Shown: positions 26,356-35,601, counted from the stretch's first letter. The stretch: 64,000 nucleotides of DNA from Fortiea sp. LEGE XX443 (GCF_015206815.1 NZ_JADEXZ010000014.1:31095-95094), one strand, 5' to 3'. Program-made: numbers and translations. Notes: a model not told the origin generated them from the letters alone.

Positions 26356-26832
26356 CTAATTGAGTTCTTTTAACTCTTTGCACTTAGCCTCAGCGGCTTG
26401 ATACGCTGCTAAATACTCTTTGCCACCCAACATCACATCACCATAGTATTCATAAGGTGTTGAGCCATAAATTGGTAGCGGATTATCTTCGGGATAATCT
26501 TCTTTTGATTCTTCGATAATAGCTTTTAATTGTTTGACGTTCAGACTTTGTGCTGGAAAATACCAAAGCTCTTGAGTAGTTTTGTGTAGGTGCGGTAAGT
26601 TGGGGTCAATGATGCGTGTGAGGGAGTTGTCACCAGAGGTATCATTTAATTCAATCCAACTGTGTTCAACAGGGCGATAGGGTTTGCCAGGATAAACTAA
26701 AAACCCTTGAACATAAATTGCTCCCTCTGTCGCTAATGCTGCTTTGTAAGCATTATCAAAAGTTTTATGTGCCTTACTTTTGATGCTTTTAGCAATCTCA
26801 AGCGAGAGGGTTTCATCCAATGCTTTATTCAT
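26356..26832 (-). CDS. Hypothetical protein
   Basis: A 158-residue soluble protein I do not recognise. The pattern YVQGFLVYPGKPYRPVEHSW, then a RIIDPN segment, resembles the His and Asp strands of transglutaminase/NlpC-like folds ('HxW...DP'), but no Cys occupies an equivalent catalytic site, so it is at most a distant or inactive relative. A proline-rich C-terminal third (DNPLPIYGSTPYEYYGD) and a basic helix finish it. It is a single gene. Confidence 0.6.
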   Translation of the reverse strand: MNKALDETLSLEIAKSIKSKAHKTFDNAYKAALATEGAIYVQGFLVYPGKPYRPVEHSWIELNDTSGDNSLTRIIDPNLPHLHKTTQELWYFPAQSLNVKQLKAIIEESKEDYPEDNPLPIYGSTPYEYYGDVMLGGKEYLAAYQAAEAKCKELKELN

Positions 26833-27052
26833 TTACAGCGGAAATTTAATTGCATACTTATAATATTCTATCACTGACGCACTTTGGATTTAGTAGACTG
26901 ACAGATGGAGCGATAGAGAAAAACTACTAACCAAAAATATTACTTAAGCGTTATAAATGTAAATAATTTTACCTCTACAGTGAGATGGCAAATATAGAAC
27001 TCTAAAGCTACGCTAGTGTTGACTATACAGTTGCTTAATCAGCATCACGGTT

Positions 27053-28078
27053 GTGAATCATCAACACAGCAAAAACATCCTCGACTATCAATTGAAAGCA
27101 TTATCAGACACGGGATATAAATTTAGCTGGTTTGACTGGTTTTGTCTTTGGTATCCACCAGGGTGGTTAGTTTTATTTAACCGCCACTGGCAACGTTATC
27201 ACAGCGACCCGGATGGTTGGAATTGGCTAGAATACATATTATTTTTGATACCTAGTGGGTTTTATTTAGCGCTGCTGATGCGATGGTTGCGCTTGGGTTG
27301 TCGTCCACCGAGAAAAGAAGTTGGTGAATTTAATCCCAACTATCAACAAGCTTTTCGCAATGAAATTTTAGTTCCTATCGTTAAATATTATTTTCGGGCA
27401 GAACTACAACAAATTGATAACTTACCGCAAACAGGGTCAATGATTGTGGCCATGAATCATGCAGGGATGTGTTTTCCTTGGGATTTTATCACTTTGGGTT
27501 ATCTCTTAAGTCAAACACGCGGATGGGTAGTGCAACCATTGGCAAGTGTATCTTTATTTGACCATCCTTGGATGATTTGGTGGCTACCACCGAAATGGTC
27601 GCAGGTTTTAGGTGCAGTGCGAGCCGAGAGCAGAAATTTTGAGGAGGCGATCGCTCAAGGTAAAATTTTACTATATGCACCTGAAGGAATACGCGGGCCG
27701 GGTAAAGGTTGGCAAAAACGCTATCAACTGCAAAAATTTGATGTCAGCTTTATTCAGTTGAGCGATCGCTATCATATTCCGATTTTGCCAGTAATTTGCA
27801 TCGGTAGCGAGTCTTTACATCCTTGGACTGTTAATAGCAAAAAATTGCAACGACTAATCAAATTACCATTCTCACCCATATCGCCATTAATGTTTATTTT
27901 GCTCCTCTTTCCCTCAATGGGAGTGTGGGCGATGAGAACTCGTCTACAATATTTTATCCAGCCTTTAGAACAGCAGATTAATTCGGATAAAGACCGTGCA
28001 GCAACTTATCAGCAGGCGCAACAATTTCGAGATAAACTACAAACTCAACTCAATCAGATTTTGAGTAACATTTTATAG
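27053..28078 (+). CDS. Lysophospholipid acyltransferase-family membrane protein
   Basis: A 341-residue protein of the PlsC-like acyltransferase superfamily. An N-terminal membrane anchor (about 60-82, WLEYILFLIPSGFYLALLM) precedes the acyltransferase core with NHAGMCFPWDF (about 130-140; the NHX motif with a longer-than-usual gap to Asp), LLYAPEGIRGPGKG (the substrate-binding EG block) and ILPVICIGSESL. A second hydrophobic stretch lies near 278-296. It probably acylates glycerolipids or related lipids at the membrane. The start is a GTG at 27053. No operon partner is evident. Confidence 0.85.
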   Translation: MNHQHSKNILDYQLKALSDTGYKFSWFDWFCLWYPPGWLVLFNRHWQRYHSDPDGWNWLEYILFLIPSGFYLALLMRWLRLGCRPPRKEVGEFNPNYQQAFRNEILVPIVKYYFRAELQQIDNLPQTGSMIVAMNHAGMCFPWDFITLGYLLSQTRGWVVQPLASVSLFDHPWMIWWLPPKWSQVLGAVRAESRNFEEAIAQGKILLYAPEGIRGPGKGWQKRYQLQKFDVSFIQLSDRYHIPILPVICIGSESLHPWTVNSKKLQRLIKLPFSPISPLMFILLLFPSMGVWAMRTRLQYFIQPLEQQINSDKDRAATYQQAQQFRDKLQTQLNQILSNIL

Positions 28079-28090
28079 AGACGTAAAATT

Positions 28091-28519
28091 TTACTTTTCT
28101 AATCTTTTCTTTGCCAAAAATTCTTGAACAGTCAGAATCTTAATGCTCCGCCAAGGATTTAATATTAGCAAATCATTGTTTCCAGTAACAATATACTCTG
28201 CTTTCCCACTCATAGCTAATTCCAGATATTTATTATCTTTTGGGTCTCGGCATTCATCAATCTGTTCAGTCACATCAATAAACTGTGTGGTTTCTGTTAA
28301 ATGCTCAAGAAATTCTTGCCGCCGCGATAAAGTGAGATATTTATCAAACTTTGGACGATATAAAACCTCTTTTAACTCTGAAAAGACAGAACTGGAGAAT
28401 ATGATCAGACCAATATTCTGAGCTTGATCTAATGCCTGACGTGGCTTGCTTTGATTAAACAAAAATGCGCTAATCAGCACGTTAGTATCAAAAACAAACC
28501 GTTGTTTATTAGTCATCAT
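28091..28519 (-). CDS. PIN-domain toxin, putative toxin-antitoxin system
   Basis: A 142-residue PIN-domain ribonuclease of the 'putative toxin component' family. It has FDTNVLISAF (first acidic residue), the central KEVLYRPKF/YLTLSRRQEF region, and CRDPKDNKYLELAMSG with its acidic residues, then IVTGNNDLL. It probably cleaves RNA when free of its partner. It overlaps the last 11 bp of the antitoxin gene (28509-28519), a typical coupled arrangement. Confidence 0.88.
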   Translation of the reverse strand: MMTNKQRFVFDTNVLISAFLFNQSKPRQALDQAQNIGLIIFSSSVFSELKEVLYRPKFDKYLTLSRRQEFLEHLTETTQFIDVTEQIDECRDPKDNKYLELAMSGKAEYIVTGNNDLLILNPWRSIKILTVQEFLAKKRLEK

Positions 28520-28754
28520 TCAAAATTGATTCTAAAATTTCAGGTGTTAATCCTCGCTCTTGTGCTTCTTGACTTGCTTTATCCATAATGTTTCTGAGGC
28601 GTGTGATGCACTCTTGTTTGGGGATTGTAAATTGAGACTGCATAATTGCCGCAATTTTGAGTTGCAATTGCTGTCTTTCTTCTTCACTAGCGTTATGGTA
28701 TGCCTTTGCTACCTCAGAGGGTACTTTGATGATAATTTCTTCTTTGGTAATCAT
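28509..28754 (-). CDS. Antitoxin partner of the PIN toxin
   Basis: An 81-residue acidic protein (from MITKEEIIIKVPSEVAKAY) with a helix of EEERQQLQLK and an IMDKASQEAQERGL tail followed by ILESILNDD. Its size and overlap with a PIN toxin mark it as the antitoxin; it shows no obvious DNA-binding motif by eye. ATG 28754 is preferred to ATG 28781, which would add a nine-residue extension. Confidence 0.75.
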   Translation of the reverse strand: MITKEEIIIKVPSEVAKAYHNASEEERQQLQLKIAAIMQSQFTIPKQECITRLRNIMDKASQEAQERGLTPEILESILNDD

Positions 28755-28880
28755 TGTTTGTTCGCTTTCATAATTTACCATCTTTAATCATGTTACTACC
28801 TAAGCTAAAAGTTAACATCAGAAGGCTTTTTGGCGTAAAAACATTAGAGCAATTGCGATAAAATTAGAATTAATTTATGC

Positions 28881-29582
28881 TCACATTAACTCTACAGAAC
28901 CAGCACCGAAGCGATAACCTTTCCCGTAAACTGTGTGAATTAGGATAGTTTCTTTGCCTACCTCAATCTTTCGGCGCAACAGGCGAATTAATGCTGCTAT
29001 GACATTACTACTCGGTTGTTCTTCATCTTGCCACAGATGTTCCATAATTTGGGCATGAGTGAGCAACTGTCCTGTATGTTCCATGAAACATTGCAGCAGT
29101 TGACTTTCTTTTTGCGACAGTTCAATAATGCGCCCTTGACGATAAGCTACTTGGTTGTCGCAATCGAGTTCTAAATCAGCAACAACAAGCCTTCCGGAAG
29201 TGGTTTCATAATTTTGAGGGGAACCGCCACGACGCAATAAAGCCCGGACTCGCGCTAATAACTCCCGTAATTCAAACGGTTTTACCAAATAATCATCTGC
29301 ACCAGCGTCTAAACCTTGCACGCGATCGTCTAAAGTATCTTTAGCTGTGAGAAATAGCACTGGTGTGGTTTTTCCATGTTGTCGCAATTCTTGACAAATC
29401 TCCAACCCCGTTTTTCCTGGGAGCATCCAATCTAAAATTAGTAAGTCATAACTACTGGCTGTAGCTAGTTGATTACCATTCATCCCATCATAAGCCGCAT
29501 CTACAGTGTAACCTTCACGAGTTAACACGCGACTTAGGGGGTCAGTTAATTCTGCTTCGTCGTCAACTAATAAAATTCTCAT
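28881..29582 (-). CDS. rppA: OmpR-family response regulator, RppA-like
   Basis: A 233-residue two-component regulator: receiver domain (about 1-115; acidic pair DD at 7-8, phosphoacceptor D51 in LILDWMLPG, Lys in VKPFELREL) and a winged-helix DNA-binding domain (about 125-228; HTGQLLTHAQIMEHLW, then IHTVYGKGYRFG). It resembles Synechocystis RppA, linked to redox and nickel responses, but that role is only inferred. No histidine kinase gene is adjacent, so it is an orphan here. A fragment resembling its 3' end lies at 31763-31800. Confidence 0.83.
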   Translation of the reverse strand: MRILLVDDEAELTDPLSRVLTREGYTVDAAYDGMNGNQLATASSYDLLILDWMLPGKTGLEICQELRQHGKTTPVLFLTAKDTLDDRVQGLDAGADDYLVKPFELRELLARVRALLRRGGSPQNYETTSGRLVVADLELDCDNQVAYRQGRIIELSQKESQLLQCFMEHTGQLLTHAQIMEHLWQDEEQPSSNVIAALIRLLRRKIEVGKETILIHTVYGKGYRFGAGSVELM

Positions 29583-29740
29583 GCTGTTTGATTATTGTCA
29601 TGCAGAATTCAGAATTATTAGAATCATTTCTCATCTTTAATTTAGACGAAAGTTATTTTGCTGCAAGCATTTGATTAGCTAATGCCGCATCTCTTTTTTG
29701 AGATGCCGTAGTTGTGTATCAATTCGCTTATTTGTAATTC

Positions 29741-30550
29741 TTATTCACTGATTGGTTGATTTAAAATCCTCTTTAATATATTTTTGATTTTATGTTTTGG
29801 CTGAGATTGAGTCATATTATTATCTTCGGAAAAAATCACTTTTCCATCTACAACACGTCTGGCAGGCCAGGCAACATCAAACTGATTTATATTCTTTGGC
29901 ATCTCTGTGTGAGAATGCCATATTTTTACATCACCACTTATCAAATTTCCTAAACCACGATAATTGTAATTAATTGAAAGTGTATAAGGATTAAAATTAA
30001 GTAACTCCATAGATAAGGAAAAGAATGGTTGATCATTCTCAAAAATATTCTGATATTTTATTCCTAATTCTTTCCACAACCTGAAGACTTCTAGTACCTT
30101 TTTTACATTTATAGAGAAAAATATAACACCTGTATTATATTGCAATTGGCTTGAACAGCTAACTCCTTCTAATTCCATAATTTTCTCGAAACCCCAAAAA
30201 TGATTAAGGCTGTAATGTGGTGCTGGAGAAGCAGCAATTCCATATAACTCAGCTTTTGCAAAACCCATTTCAATGTCAGAGATAACAATAGTGTCGCTGT
30301 CCAAAAAAAGATAGGAATTGTAATTATCTGGCAGAAAATCTATTAATTCTGTCTTGCGAAGAAGAGAATTTATCTGAAAATTTGCTCGAATTACTTTAAG
30401 TTCGCACTTTGGTACTTCCGAAACTTGATCAGTAATCAATATCTTGTCATAATCAGGCATGTGGCTCACTTTGATACAATTGAGTACCTCACTAATGTAT
30501 TTTTCTCCCCAAGCGAAAAACACAATCGCTCTTTTTTGAGAATCTGCCAT
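29741..30550 (-). CDS. Glycosyltransferase-like protein (nucleotide-diphospho-sugar fold)
   Basis: A 269-residue protein with a GT-A type fold. It has the metal-binding DSD triad in YLFLDSDTIVI, a QYNTGVIFF strand and FENDQPFFSLSM, and IWHSHTEMP near the C-terminus, all like GT8-type enzymes or 'sugar transferases of unknown substrate'. ATG 30550 is chosen because it follows GGAG 12 bp upstream; the longer frame to 30727 contains no glycosyltransferase features and looks like unrelated DNA. It may add a sugar to polysaccharide or a small molecule. A single gene. Confidence 0.75.
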   Translation of the reverse strand: MADSQKRAIVFFAWGEKYISEVLNCIKVSHMPDYDKILITDQVSEVPKCELKVIRANFQINSLLRKTELIDFLPDNYNSYLFLDSDTIVISDIEMGFAKAELYGIAASPAPHYSLNHFWGFEKIMELEGVSCSSQLQYNTGVIFFSINVKKVLEVFRLWKELGIKYQNIFENDQPFFSLSMELLNFNPYTLSINYNYRGLGNLISGDVKIWHSHTEMPKNINQFDVAWPARRVVDGKVIFSEDNNMTQSQPKHKIKNILKRILNQPISE

Positions 30551-30792
30551 ATCTTTTTTTTCTCCAGAACCTAGAAAATTAAATTTTGGTAAGAATAAAG
30601 CACTTATTTCACCATACATAAATTTTAGGTCAATAGTTCTCAAAGGTTTCCCAGCGCTGGACATTTGCGTCTTGGCTGTTCGCCGCTTTCCGTATTTTAT
30701 CTGATCGTCATCCCTTATCAGTCGCAAGTAGCAGCAACGGAGCGATGATGCAATACTTGTGGCTTCTTATTTAAATAAGTTTTTATTTACTG

Positions 30793-30806
30793 ATTGTCAG
30801 GACAAT
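30793..30806. promoter_or_regulatory. Palindrome ahead of the DUF1778 antitoxin gene (possible operator)
   Basis: ATTGTC-AG-GACAAT is a perfect 6-2-6 palindrome 47 bp upstream of the antitoxin ATG, and TTGTCA within it could be a -35 box. Toxin-antitoxin pairs of this family autoregulate through such sites. This is a positional inference only. Confidence 0.4.
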
Positions 30807-30852
30807 GTGTGTATGTTATCGTTGATCTAGAGAGACTAGCCTAATTAAACGT

Positions 30853-31131
30853 ATGAGTCACCTAAGCGAATCTAGGACTGAACGGATCGATATCCGTACT
30901 AGCCCTAGTGTTAAAAAGCTTTTACAGCAAGCAGCAGCAGCAAGTCATAAAAATGTTAGCGAATTTCTGCTTGAGCATGGCTTGAAAGCTGCACAAGACA
31001 CTTTAACGAATAGAAGGCTTTTTGCGCTGGACGATGAGCAATGGCAAGCTTTTCAAGATGCTCTTGATGCTCCATGTTTTGAAAAACCGCGTTTACGTTC
31101 TTTGTTAACAGAGCCTAGCGTTTTTGAGTAG
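30853..31131 (+). CDS. DUF1778-type antitoxin (TacA-like)
   Basis: A 92-residue antitoxin. The N-terminal RIDIRTSPSVKKLLQQAA is the ribbon-helix-helix DNA-binding start of DUF1778, and the C-terminus (LFALDDEQWQAFQDALDAP) is the region that covers the toxin active site. It should repress its own promoter. It overlaps the GNAT toxin start by 8 bp. Confidence 0.9.
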   Translation: MSHLSESRTERIDIRTSPSVKKLLQQAAAASHKNVSEFLLEHGLKAAQDTLTNRRLFALDDEQWQAFQDALDAPCFEKPRLRSLLTEPSVFE

Positions 31132-31645
31132 CCTTGTGGCATTTAACAATTTATATATCGCTAAATTATCAAAATCCCACAACCTGAAAAACTTTGATTG
31201 TGGGGATTCTGATTTAAATAATTATTTAATTAAATATGCTTTAAAAAATCAGCAATCTGATAGTTCAACAACCTATATTGCCTGCTTAGAAAATGATGTA
31301 ATTGGTTATTATACTCTGACTGTAGCATCAGTTATTCACGAGAATGCACCACCTCGGATATCACAAGGTTTACCAAAATATCCTATACCTGTTGCTTTAT
31401 TAGCTCGATTAGCAGTAAGCAAAAATTTTCAAAAAAAAGGTATAGGGAGAGGCTTACTAAAAAACTGCCTAATTCGCGTAAATGAAGCGGCTGATCTAAT
31501 TGGCATTCGTGCATTATTGGTTCATGCAAAAGATGAGAAAGCGCATGACTGGTATCAACAATTTGATTTTGAACCTAGCCCAACAGATCCGTTGCATTTA
31601 TTTTTGATGTTGAAAGATATCCGCGCTACATTAGGGGATGTTTGA
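31124..31645 (+). CDS. GNAT-family acetyltransferase toxin (TacT-like)
   Basis: A 173-residue GNAT acetyltransferase with FDCGDSDLNNYLIKYA, LARLAVSKNFQKKGIGRGLL (acetyl-CoA binding) and AHDWYQQFDF (catalytic Tyr). TacT-like toxins acetylate the amino group of charged tRNAs, blocking translation; that activity is inferred from family and partner. A TTG at 31124 overlaps the antitoxin stop, which fits coupled translation, with GTG 31136 as an alternative. Confidence 0.88.
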   Translation: MSSLVAFNNLYIAKLSKSHNLKNFDCGDSDLNNYLIKYALKNQQSDSSTTYIACLENDVIGYYTLTVASVIHENAPPRISQGLPKYPIPVALLARLAVSKNFQKKGIGRGLLKNCLIRVNEAADLIGIRALLVHAKDEKAHDWYQQFDFEPSPTDPLHLFLMLKDIRATLGDV

Positions 31646-31762
31646 AAAGTTTTGGGCAAATATAATAGAGCCTCCAGCAGGCTCCGCGTAGACTTCGGCG
31701 TGAGCTTAGTCAAACGCTTGCTTCCTGTATTCTATCCGATCGCAATCCGCTATACGTCGAAA

Positions 31763-31800
31763 GAAGCAGCACCGGAGCGATCGCCTTTACCGTAAACTGG
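31763..31800 (-). pseudogene. Fragment resembling the 3' end of rppA
   Basis: Over 38 bp this matches 33 positions of 28897-28934 (the end of rppA) and reads [11 protein letters not shown] on the minus strand, against VYGKGYRFGAG in RppA. Nothing else of the gene is seen, and it sits just before hisG. Confidence 0.35.
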
Positions 31801-31831
31801 AACTGCCAACATAAGGATATCAAGTAAGAGA

Positions 31832-32479
31832 ATGTTGACTGTTGCACTACCGAAAGGGGAACTCCTGAAAAATAGCATCCGCCTACTGCAATCTGTGGGA
31901 TTAGATTTTAGTGCTTTTTTAGATTCTGGAAATCGCCAACTTCAGATTCTTGATGCTAGTGGACAAGCAAAAGGCTTGTTGGTACGCGCACAGGATGTAC
32001 CTGTCTATGTAGAATATGGTCAGGCACAGTTGGGCATTGTCGGTTATGATGTGCTGCGAGAAAAACAACCGCAAGTAGCTCATTTGGTTGATTTGCAGTT
32101 TGGCTATTGTCGCATGTCAGTGGCAGTCAAAGCATCAAGTCCTTACAAATCACCTTTAGATTTAACTGCTCACAGTCGGGTTGCTTCTAAGTATGTTAAT
32201 TGTGCGCGTGATTATTTCCAAAGTCTAGATATACCAGTGGAAATAGTACCATTGTCTGGTTCAGTGGAACTTGGCCCTATTACAGGGATGTCTGAGGCGA
32301 TTGTGGATTTGGTTTCTACAGGGCGGACTTTACGCGACAATGGCTTAGTTGAGATTGAAACTTTGTATCACAGCACGGCGCGGTTAATTGCCCATCCTTT
32401 AAGTTATCGCATGAATACAGGTAATCTGTGCGAGTTGATTGTCAAGTTGCGAGATACGGCTTTGGTAGCAGTTAACTGA
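31832..32479 (+). CDS. hisG: ATP phosphoribosyltransferase, short form
   Basis: A 215-residue enzyme of the first step of histidine synthesis, joining ATP and PRPP. It has the family start [13 protein letters not shown], the [21 protein letters not shown] segment, [10 protein letters not shown] and ATP/PRPP-site [18 protein letters not shown]. At 215 residues it is the short form that needs HisZ; the HisS-like gene at 22648 is a full synthetase, so HisZ must be elsewhere. It is a single gene. Confidence 0.95.
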   Translation: MLTVALPKGELLKNSIRLLQSVGLDFSAFLDSGNRQLQILDASGQAKGLLVRAQDVPVYVEYGQAQLGIVGYDVLREKQPQVAHLVDLQFGYCRMSVAVKASSPYKSPLDLTAHSRVASKYVNCARDYFQSLDIPVEIVPLSGSVELGPITGMSEAIVDLVSTGRTLRDNGLVEIETLYHSTARLIAHPLSYRMNTGNLCELIVKLRDTALVAVN

Positions 32480-32902
32480 AGTCTGAAGTATGTTTTCCCG
32501 TGGCGTTCCCGCAGGGTAGTATGAAGTATGAAGTTATACCTTTTCTCTAAAATTAGGCAACACATTCAAACCCCACAACCCATACCAAATCAGAGTTTCT
32601 TAATTACGAATTACGAATTACGAATTGGTATTACTTCTACACTTCATACTACTTTAGTGGAAAAATACTCAACCCTACTCCCTAATATATTTTGGCTACA
32701 CTAGAATTATCCTAAAAATTAGTGTACGGCGCGATCGCTTTCTCTGTGCTAAGTTTGGTCTTTTTATTACAACAACCTAAAATAACTTCTCTGATAAGTC
32801 GGAGTTAGCTAAATTATTCACTAAAGTAAAAAAGATTAAACAAAGCATTACACATCCAACACTTTTAATAAAACCTTTTTTTGAGCTTTTCGTAAAAAAT
32901 TA
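32480..32902. other. 423-bp gap with a MITE-like element
   Basis: It contains the MITE-like copy C (32535-32632) and A+T-rich sequence before the kinase operon. No gene or clear promoter was recognised; AAAAATTA precedes the kinase start and no strong Shine-Dalgarno is apparent. Confidence 0.5.
32535..32632. mobile_element. MITE-like element, copy C (shorter)
   Basis: About 98 bp sharing the core of copies A and B and the same right end, gaattggtatt, but with a mutated left end (ataccttttc) and without the gcgagtccgcgagcg insert. It is the shortest version of the family in the window. Confidence 0.7.
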
Positions 32903-35149
32903 ATGCAAACTGAATCGTATAATCATGAACAGGCGAGACTACAAGTTCTGCGCCGATATGAGATTCTGGACACTGAACCAGAACAAGCTTATGACAATAT
33001 TGCCAAGTTAGCGGCTTTTATTTGTGGCACTTCTATAGCTGTGGTAAATTTCATTGATGAAAATCGTCAGTGGTTCAAAGCCAAGCTAGGTTTGGATGTA
33101 TCAGAAATGCCCCGTAATTTTGGGTTGTCTTATCTTTGCCTAGAATGCAAGAATATTGTAGTTATACCAGATACATTAGTTCACGCACAATTTGCGACAA
33201 ATCCGGCAGTAACTGGTTATCCATATGTGCGGTTTTATGCTGGTGTACCCTTGATTTCCCCAGAGGGACAGATATTAGGAACTCTTTGTGCAATCGACCC
33301 AGCACCACGAGAACTCAATCAACAACAAGTAGAGGCGCTTTCGGCTTTGGGTAGCCAAGTCATTAGCCAATTAGAACTTAGACGCAATTTAGCCCAAAGG
33401 CAGCAAACTGAGGCATTTTTGCGCGAAAGTGAACAACGACTGAAGTTAGCTTTGCAGTCGGCTAAACTTGGTTCTTGGCAACTCGACCTCAAAACAGAAG
33501 AACTGTCTTCATCCAGCCAGTGCCACATTAACTTTGGTCTGCCCCCAGAAGTGGATTTTCCTTATAGTAAACTATTAGAATCAATTCATCCTGACGATCG
33601 CTCTAAAATGCAAGGGTGTGTCAGAGAAGCCATCGAAAATCACAGCGATTATGAAGCAGAATATCGCTGTATTTGGCCTGATAACAGCATTCATTGGATT
33701 TTAGCACGGGGTACGGTCATCTATAATGCTGATGATGAACCAATTCGGATGATAGGTGTGACGCTGGATGTCACCGAACGCAAGCAAGTAGAAGAGGAAC
33801 TAAAACGGCAGAACTTGCGATCGCAATTATTTGCTGAAATCACTATTAGGATTCGAGAGTCTTTACAATTAGAAGAAATACTGCAAACTACGGTGACAGA
33901 AGTCCAAAAACTTCTGCAAGCTGACCGAGTACTGATTTTTCGACTGGCGGCTGATGGTTCAGGAACAGTAGTGCAAGAGGCTGTTTTACCAGGTTGGCCC
34001 GTAGTTTTAGGACAAAATATCATTGATCCTTGCTTTCAACAAGACTATGTAGAAAAATATCGTCAAGGACGTGTAAGAGCAATTGTAGATGTTGAAAAAG
34101 CTAACATTCAAGATTGCCATCGAGAATTTCTCCAGCAATTTGGTGTCAAAGCTAACCTCGTAGTTCCAATTTTGATTAGAGATGGTATTTGGGGCTTATT
34201 AATTGCTCATCAATGCGCTCACCCCCGCCAATGGAATAACTTTGAAACTGACTTATTGCTACAGTTAGCCAACCAAATTGGCATAGCTTTATCTCAATCA
34301 CAACTTTTGGAACAAGAAACCCGTTATGCTCAAGAACTAGCACGTTCTAATTCAGAATTGGAACAGTTTGCTTATGTGGCTTCCCATGATTTGCAAGAGC
34401 CGTTGCGGATGGTGACAAGTTATTTACAATTACTAGAACGGAAATACAACAGTCAACTAGACTCCACAGCCGAGCAGTTTATTAACTACGCCGTGGATGG
34501 GGCGCGGCGGATGCAAAGCCTGATTAACGACTTGTTGAACTATTCCCGTGTGACTACACGGGGGCAACCCTTTGTTCAAGTTGATTGTGCAACTATCTTA
34601 GAGCAGGCGATCGCTAACTTAAAATTGGCTATAGAAGATAGTCATGCCACAATTACCCACGACTCTTTACCTGTAATCAAAGCTGACCGGACACAACTGA
34701 CACAAGTATTGCAAAATCTTATTGGTAACGCCATCAAATTTCGTGGGAAACTACCACCACGTATTCATATTGGTGCAGTCAGGAAAGATGAGTTAGGGGA
34801 GCAGGGGAAGAATATCTTACTCAGCACTCAGCACTCAGCACTCAGCACTCAGCACTCAGCACTTAACACTCAACACTCAGCACTCAGCACTCAGCACTCA
34901 GCACTCAGCACTCCTAATGAATGGCTATTCTCAGTTAGTGATAATGGGATTGGTTTAGAAACACAATATGCCGAGCGGATTTTTGTGATTTTCCAACGCT
35001 TACATGGTAGAAGTAAATATCCGGGTACTGGTATTGGTTTAGCAATTTGTAAGAAAATTATAGAGCGCCACGGCGGTCGGATCTGGGTTGAGTCACAACC
35101 GGGTCAAGGCTCGATTTTTTACTTCACAATTCCAGATCAAGCAGGTTAA
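32903..35149 (+). CDS. GAF-PAS-GAF sensor histidine kinase
   Basis: A 748-residue cytoplasmic kinase. Domains: GAF 1 (about 20-165), PAS (about 175-295, ending ITLDVTERK-like GVTLDVTERK), GAF 2 (about 305-475, with ADRVLIFRL and IAHQCAHPRQW as in phytochrome-type GAFs), HisKA (SHDLQEPLRM, near 493) and HATPase (about 590-745; NLIGNAIKF, DNGIGL, GTGIGLAI). No chromophore Cys is obvious by eye. A 91-bp heptad repeat interrupts the HATPase domain in frame (see 34820-34910). It heads an operon with two regulators. Confidence 0.93.
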   Translation: MQTESYNHEQARLQVLRRYEILDTEPEQAYDNIAKLAAFICGTSIAVVNFIDENRQWFKAKLGLDVSEMPRNFGLSYLCLECKNIVVIPDTLVHAQFATNPAVTGYPYVRFYAGVPLISPEGQILGTLCAIDPAPRELNQQQVEALSALGSQVISQLELRRNLAQRQQTEAFLRESEQRLKLALQSAKLGSWQLDLKTEELSSSSQCHINFGLPPEVDFPYSKLLESIHPDDRSKMQGCVREAIENHSDYEAEYRCIWPDNSIHWILARGTVIYNADDEPIRMIGVTLDVTERKQVEEELKRQNLRSQLFAEITIRIRESLQLEEILQTTVTEVQKLLQADRVLIFRLAADGSGTVVQEAVLPGWPVVLGQNIIDPCFQQDYVEKYRQGRVRAIVDVEKANIQDCHREFLQQFGVKANLVVPILIRDGIWGLLIAHQCAHPRQWNNFETDLLLQLANQIGIALSQSQLLEQETRYAQELARSNSELEQFAYVASHDLQEPLRMVTSYLQLLERKYNSQLDSTAEQFINYAVDGARRMQSLINDLLNYSRVTTRGQPFVQVDCATILEQAIANLKLAIEDSHATITHDSLPVIKADRTQLTQVLQNLIGNAIKFRGKLPPRIHIGAVRKDELGEQGKNILLSTQHSALSTQHSALNTQHSALSTQHSALSTPNEWLFSVSDNGIGLETQYAERIFVIFQRLHGRSKYPGTGIGLAICKKIIERHGGRIWVESQPGQGSIFYFTIPDQAG
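34820..34910 (+). repeat. Heptanucleotide tandem repeat inside a kinase gene
   Basis: Thirteen 7-bp units (ctcagca, two diverged as cttaaca and ctcaaca). Within the kinase frame it encodes STQHSAL-type heptapeptides repeated about four times, lying between the N-box and the DNGIGL G-box of the ATPase domain. Confidence 0.92.
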
Positions 35150-35154
35150 CAATC

Positions 35155-35601
35155 GTGAATGTCATACCAAATATTATGCCAATAGAGGTTTTGTTAGTAG
35201 AAGATAATCCTGGTGATGCTGAACTTACACGCATCGCTCTACAAGATAGCAAAATCTCAGTCAACTTGAATATTGTGGAAGATGGCGTAGAAGCAATGGC
35301 ATTTTTACGCAAACAGGACAACTACGCCAGAAAACCTCACCCTGATATTGTATTGTTAGATTTGAATCTACCGAGAAAAGATGGGCGAGAGGTATTGGCA
35401 GAAATTAAATCTGATAACAATCTCAAGCGAATCCCTGTCGTTGTGCTGACAACTTCTCAATCGGAAGAAGATATTCTGAAAGCCTATAACTTGGCTGCCA
35501 ATTGTTACATCACCAAACCAGTTGATTTTGATCAGTTCGTTAAAATTGTACAATCCATAGAGAACTTTTGGTTTGCGATCGTAAAACTGCCGCCGGAGTA
35601 A
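35155..35601 (+). CDS. Rcp1-like response regulator
   Basis: A 148-residue receiver-only protein resembling cyanobacterial Rcp1 partners of phytochrome kinases: VLLVEDNPGDAELTR, phosphoacceptor in IVLLDLNLPRKDG, PVVVLTTSQSEED and YITKPVDF. It follows the sensor kinase by 5 bp and overlaps the next gene by one base (TAATG at 35599-35603), so it very likely carries phosphate between them. GTG 35155 is used; ATG 35176 is an alternative. Confidence 0.9.
   Translation: MNVIPNIMPIEVLLVEDNPGDAELTRIALQDSKISVNLNIVEDGVEAMAFLRKQDNYARKPHPDIVLLDLNLPRKDGREVLAEIKSDNNLKRIPVVVLTTSQSEEDILKAYNLAANCYITKPVDFDQFVKIVQSIENFWFAIVKLPPE

Noticed and set aside
26959..26972. GTA-N8-TAC, possible NtcA-binding site ahead of the acyltransferase gene
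   Set aside because: About 16 such matches are expected by chance in 64 kb, and no matching -10 box was found at the right distance.
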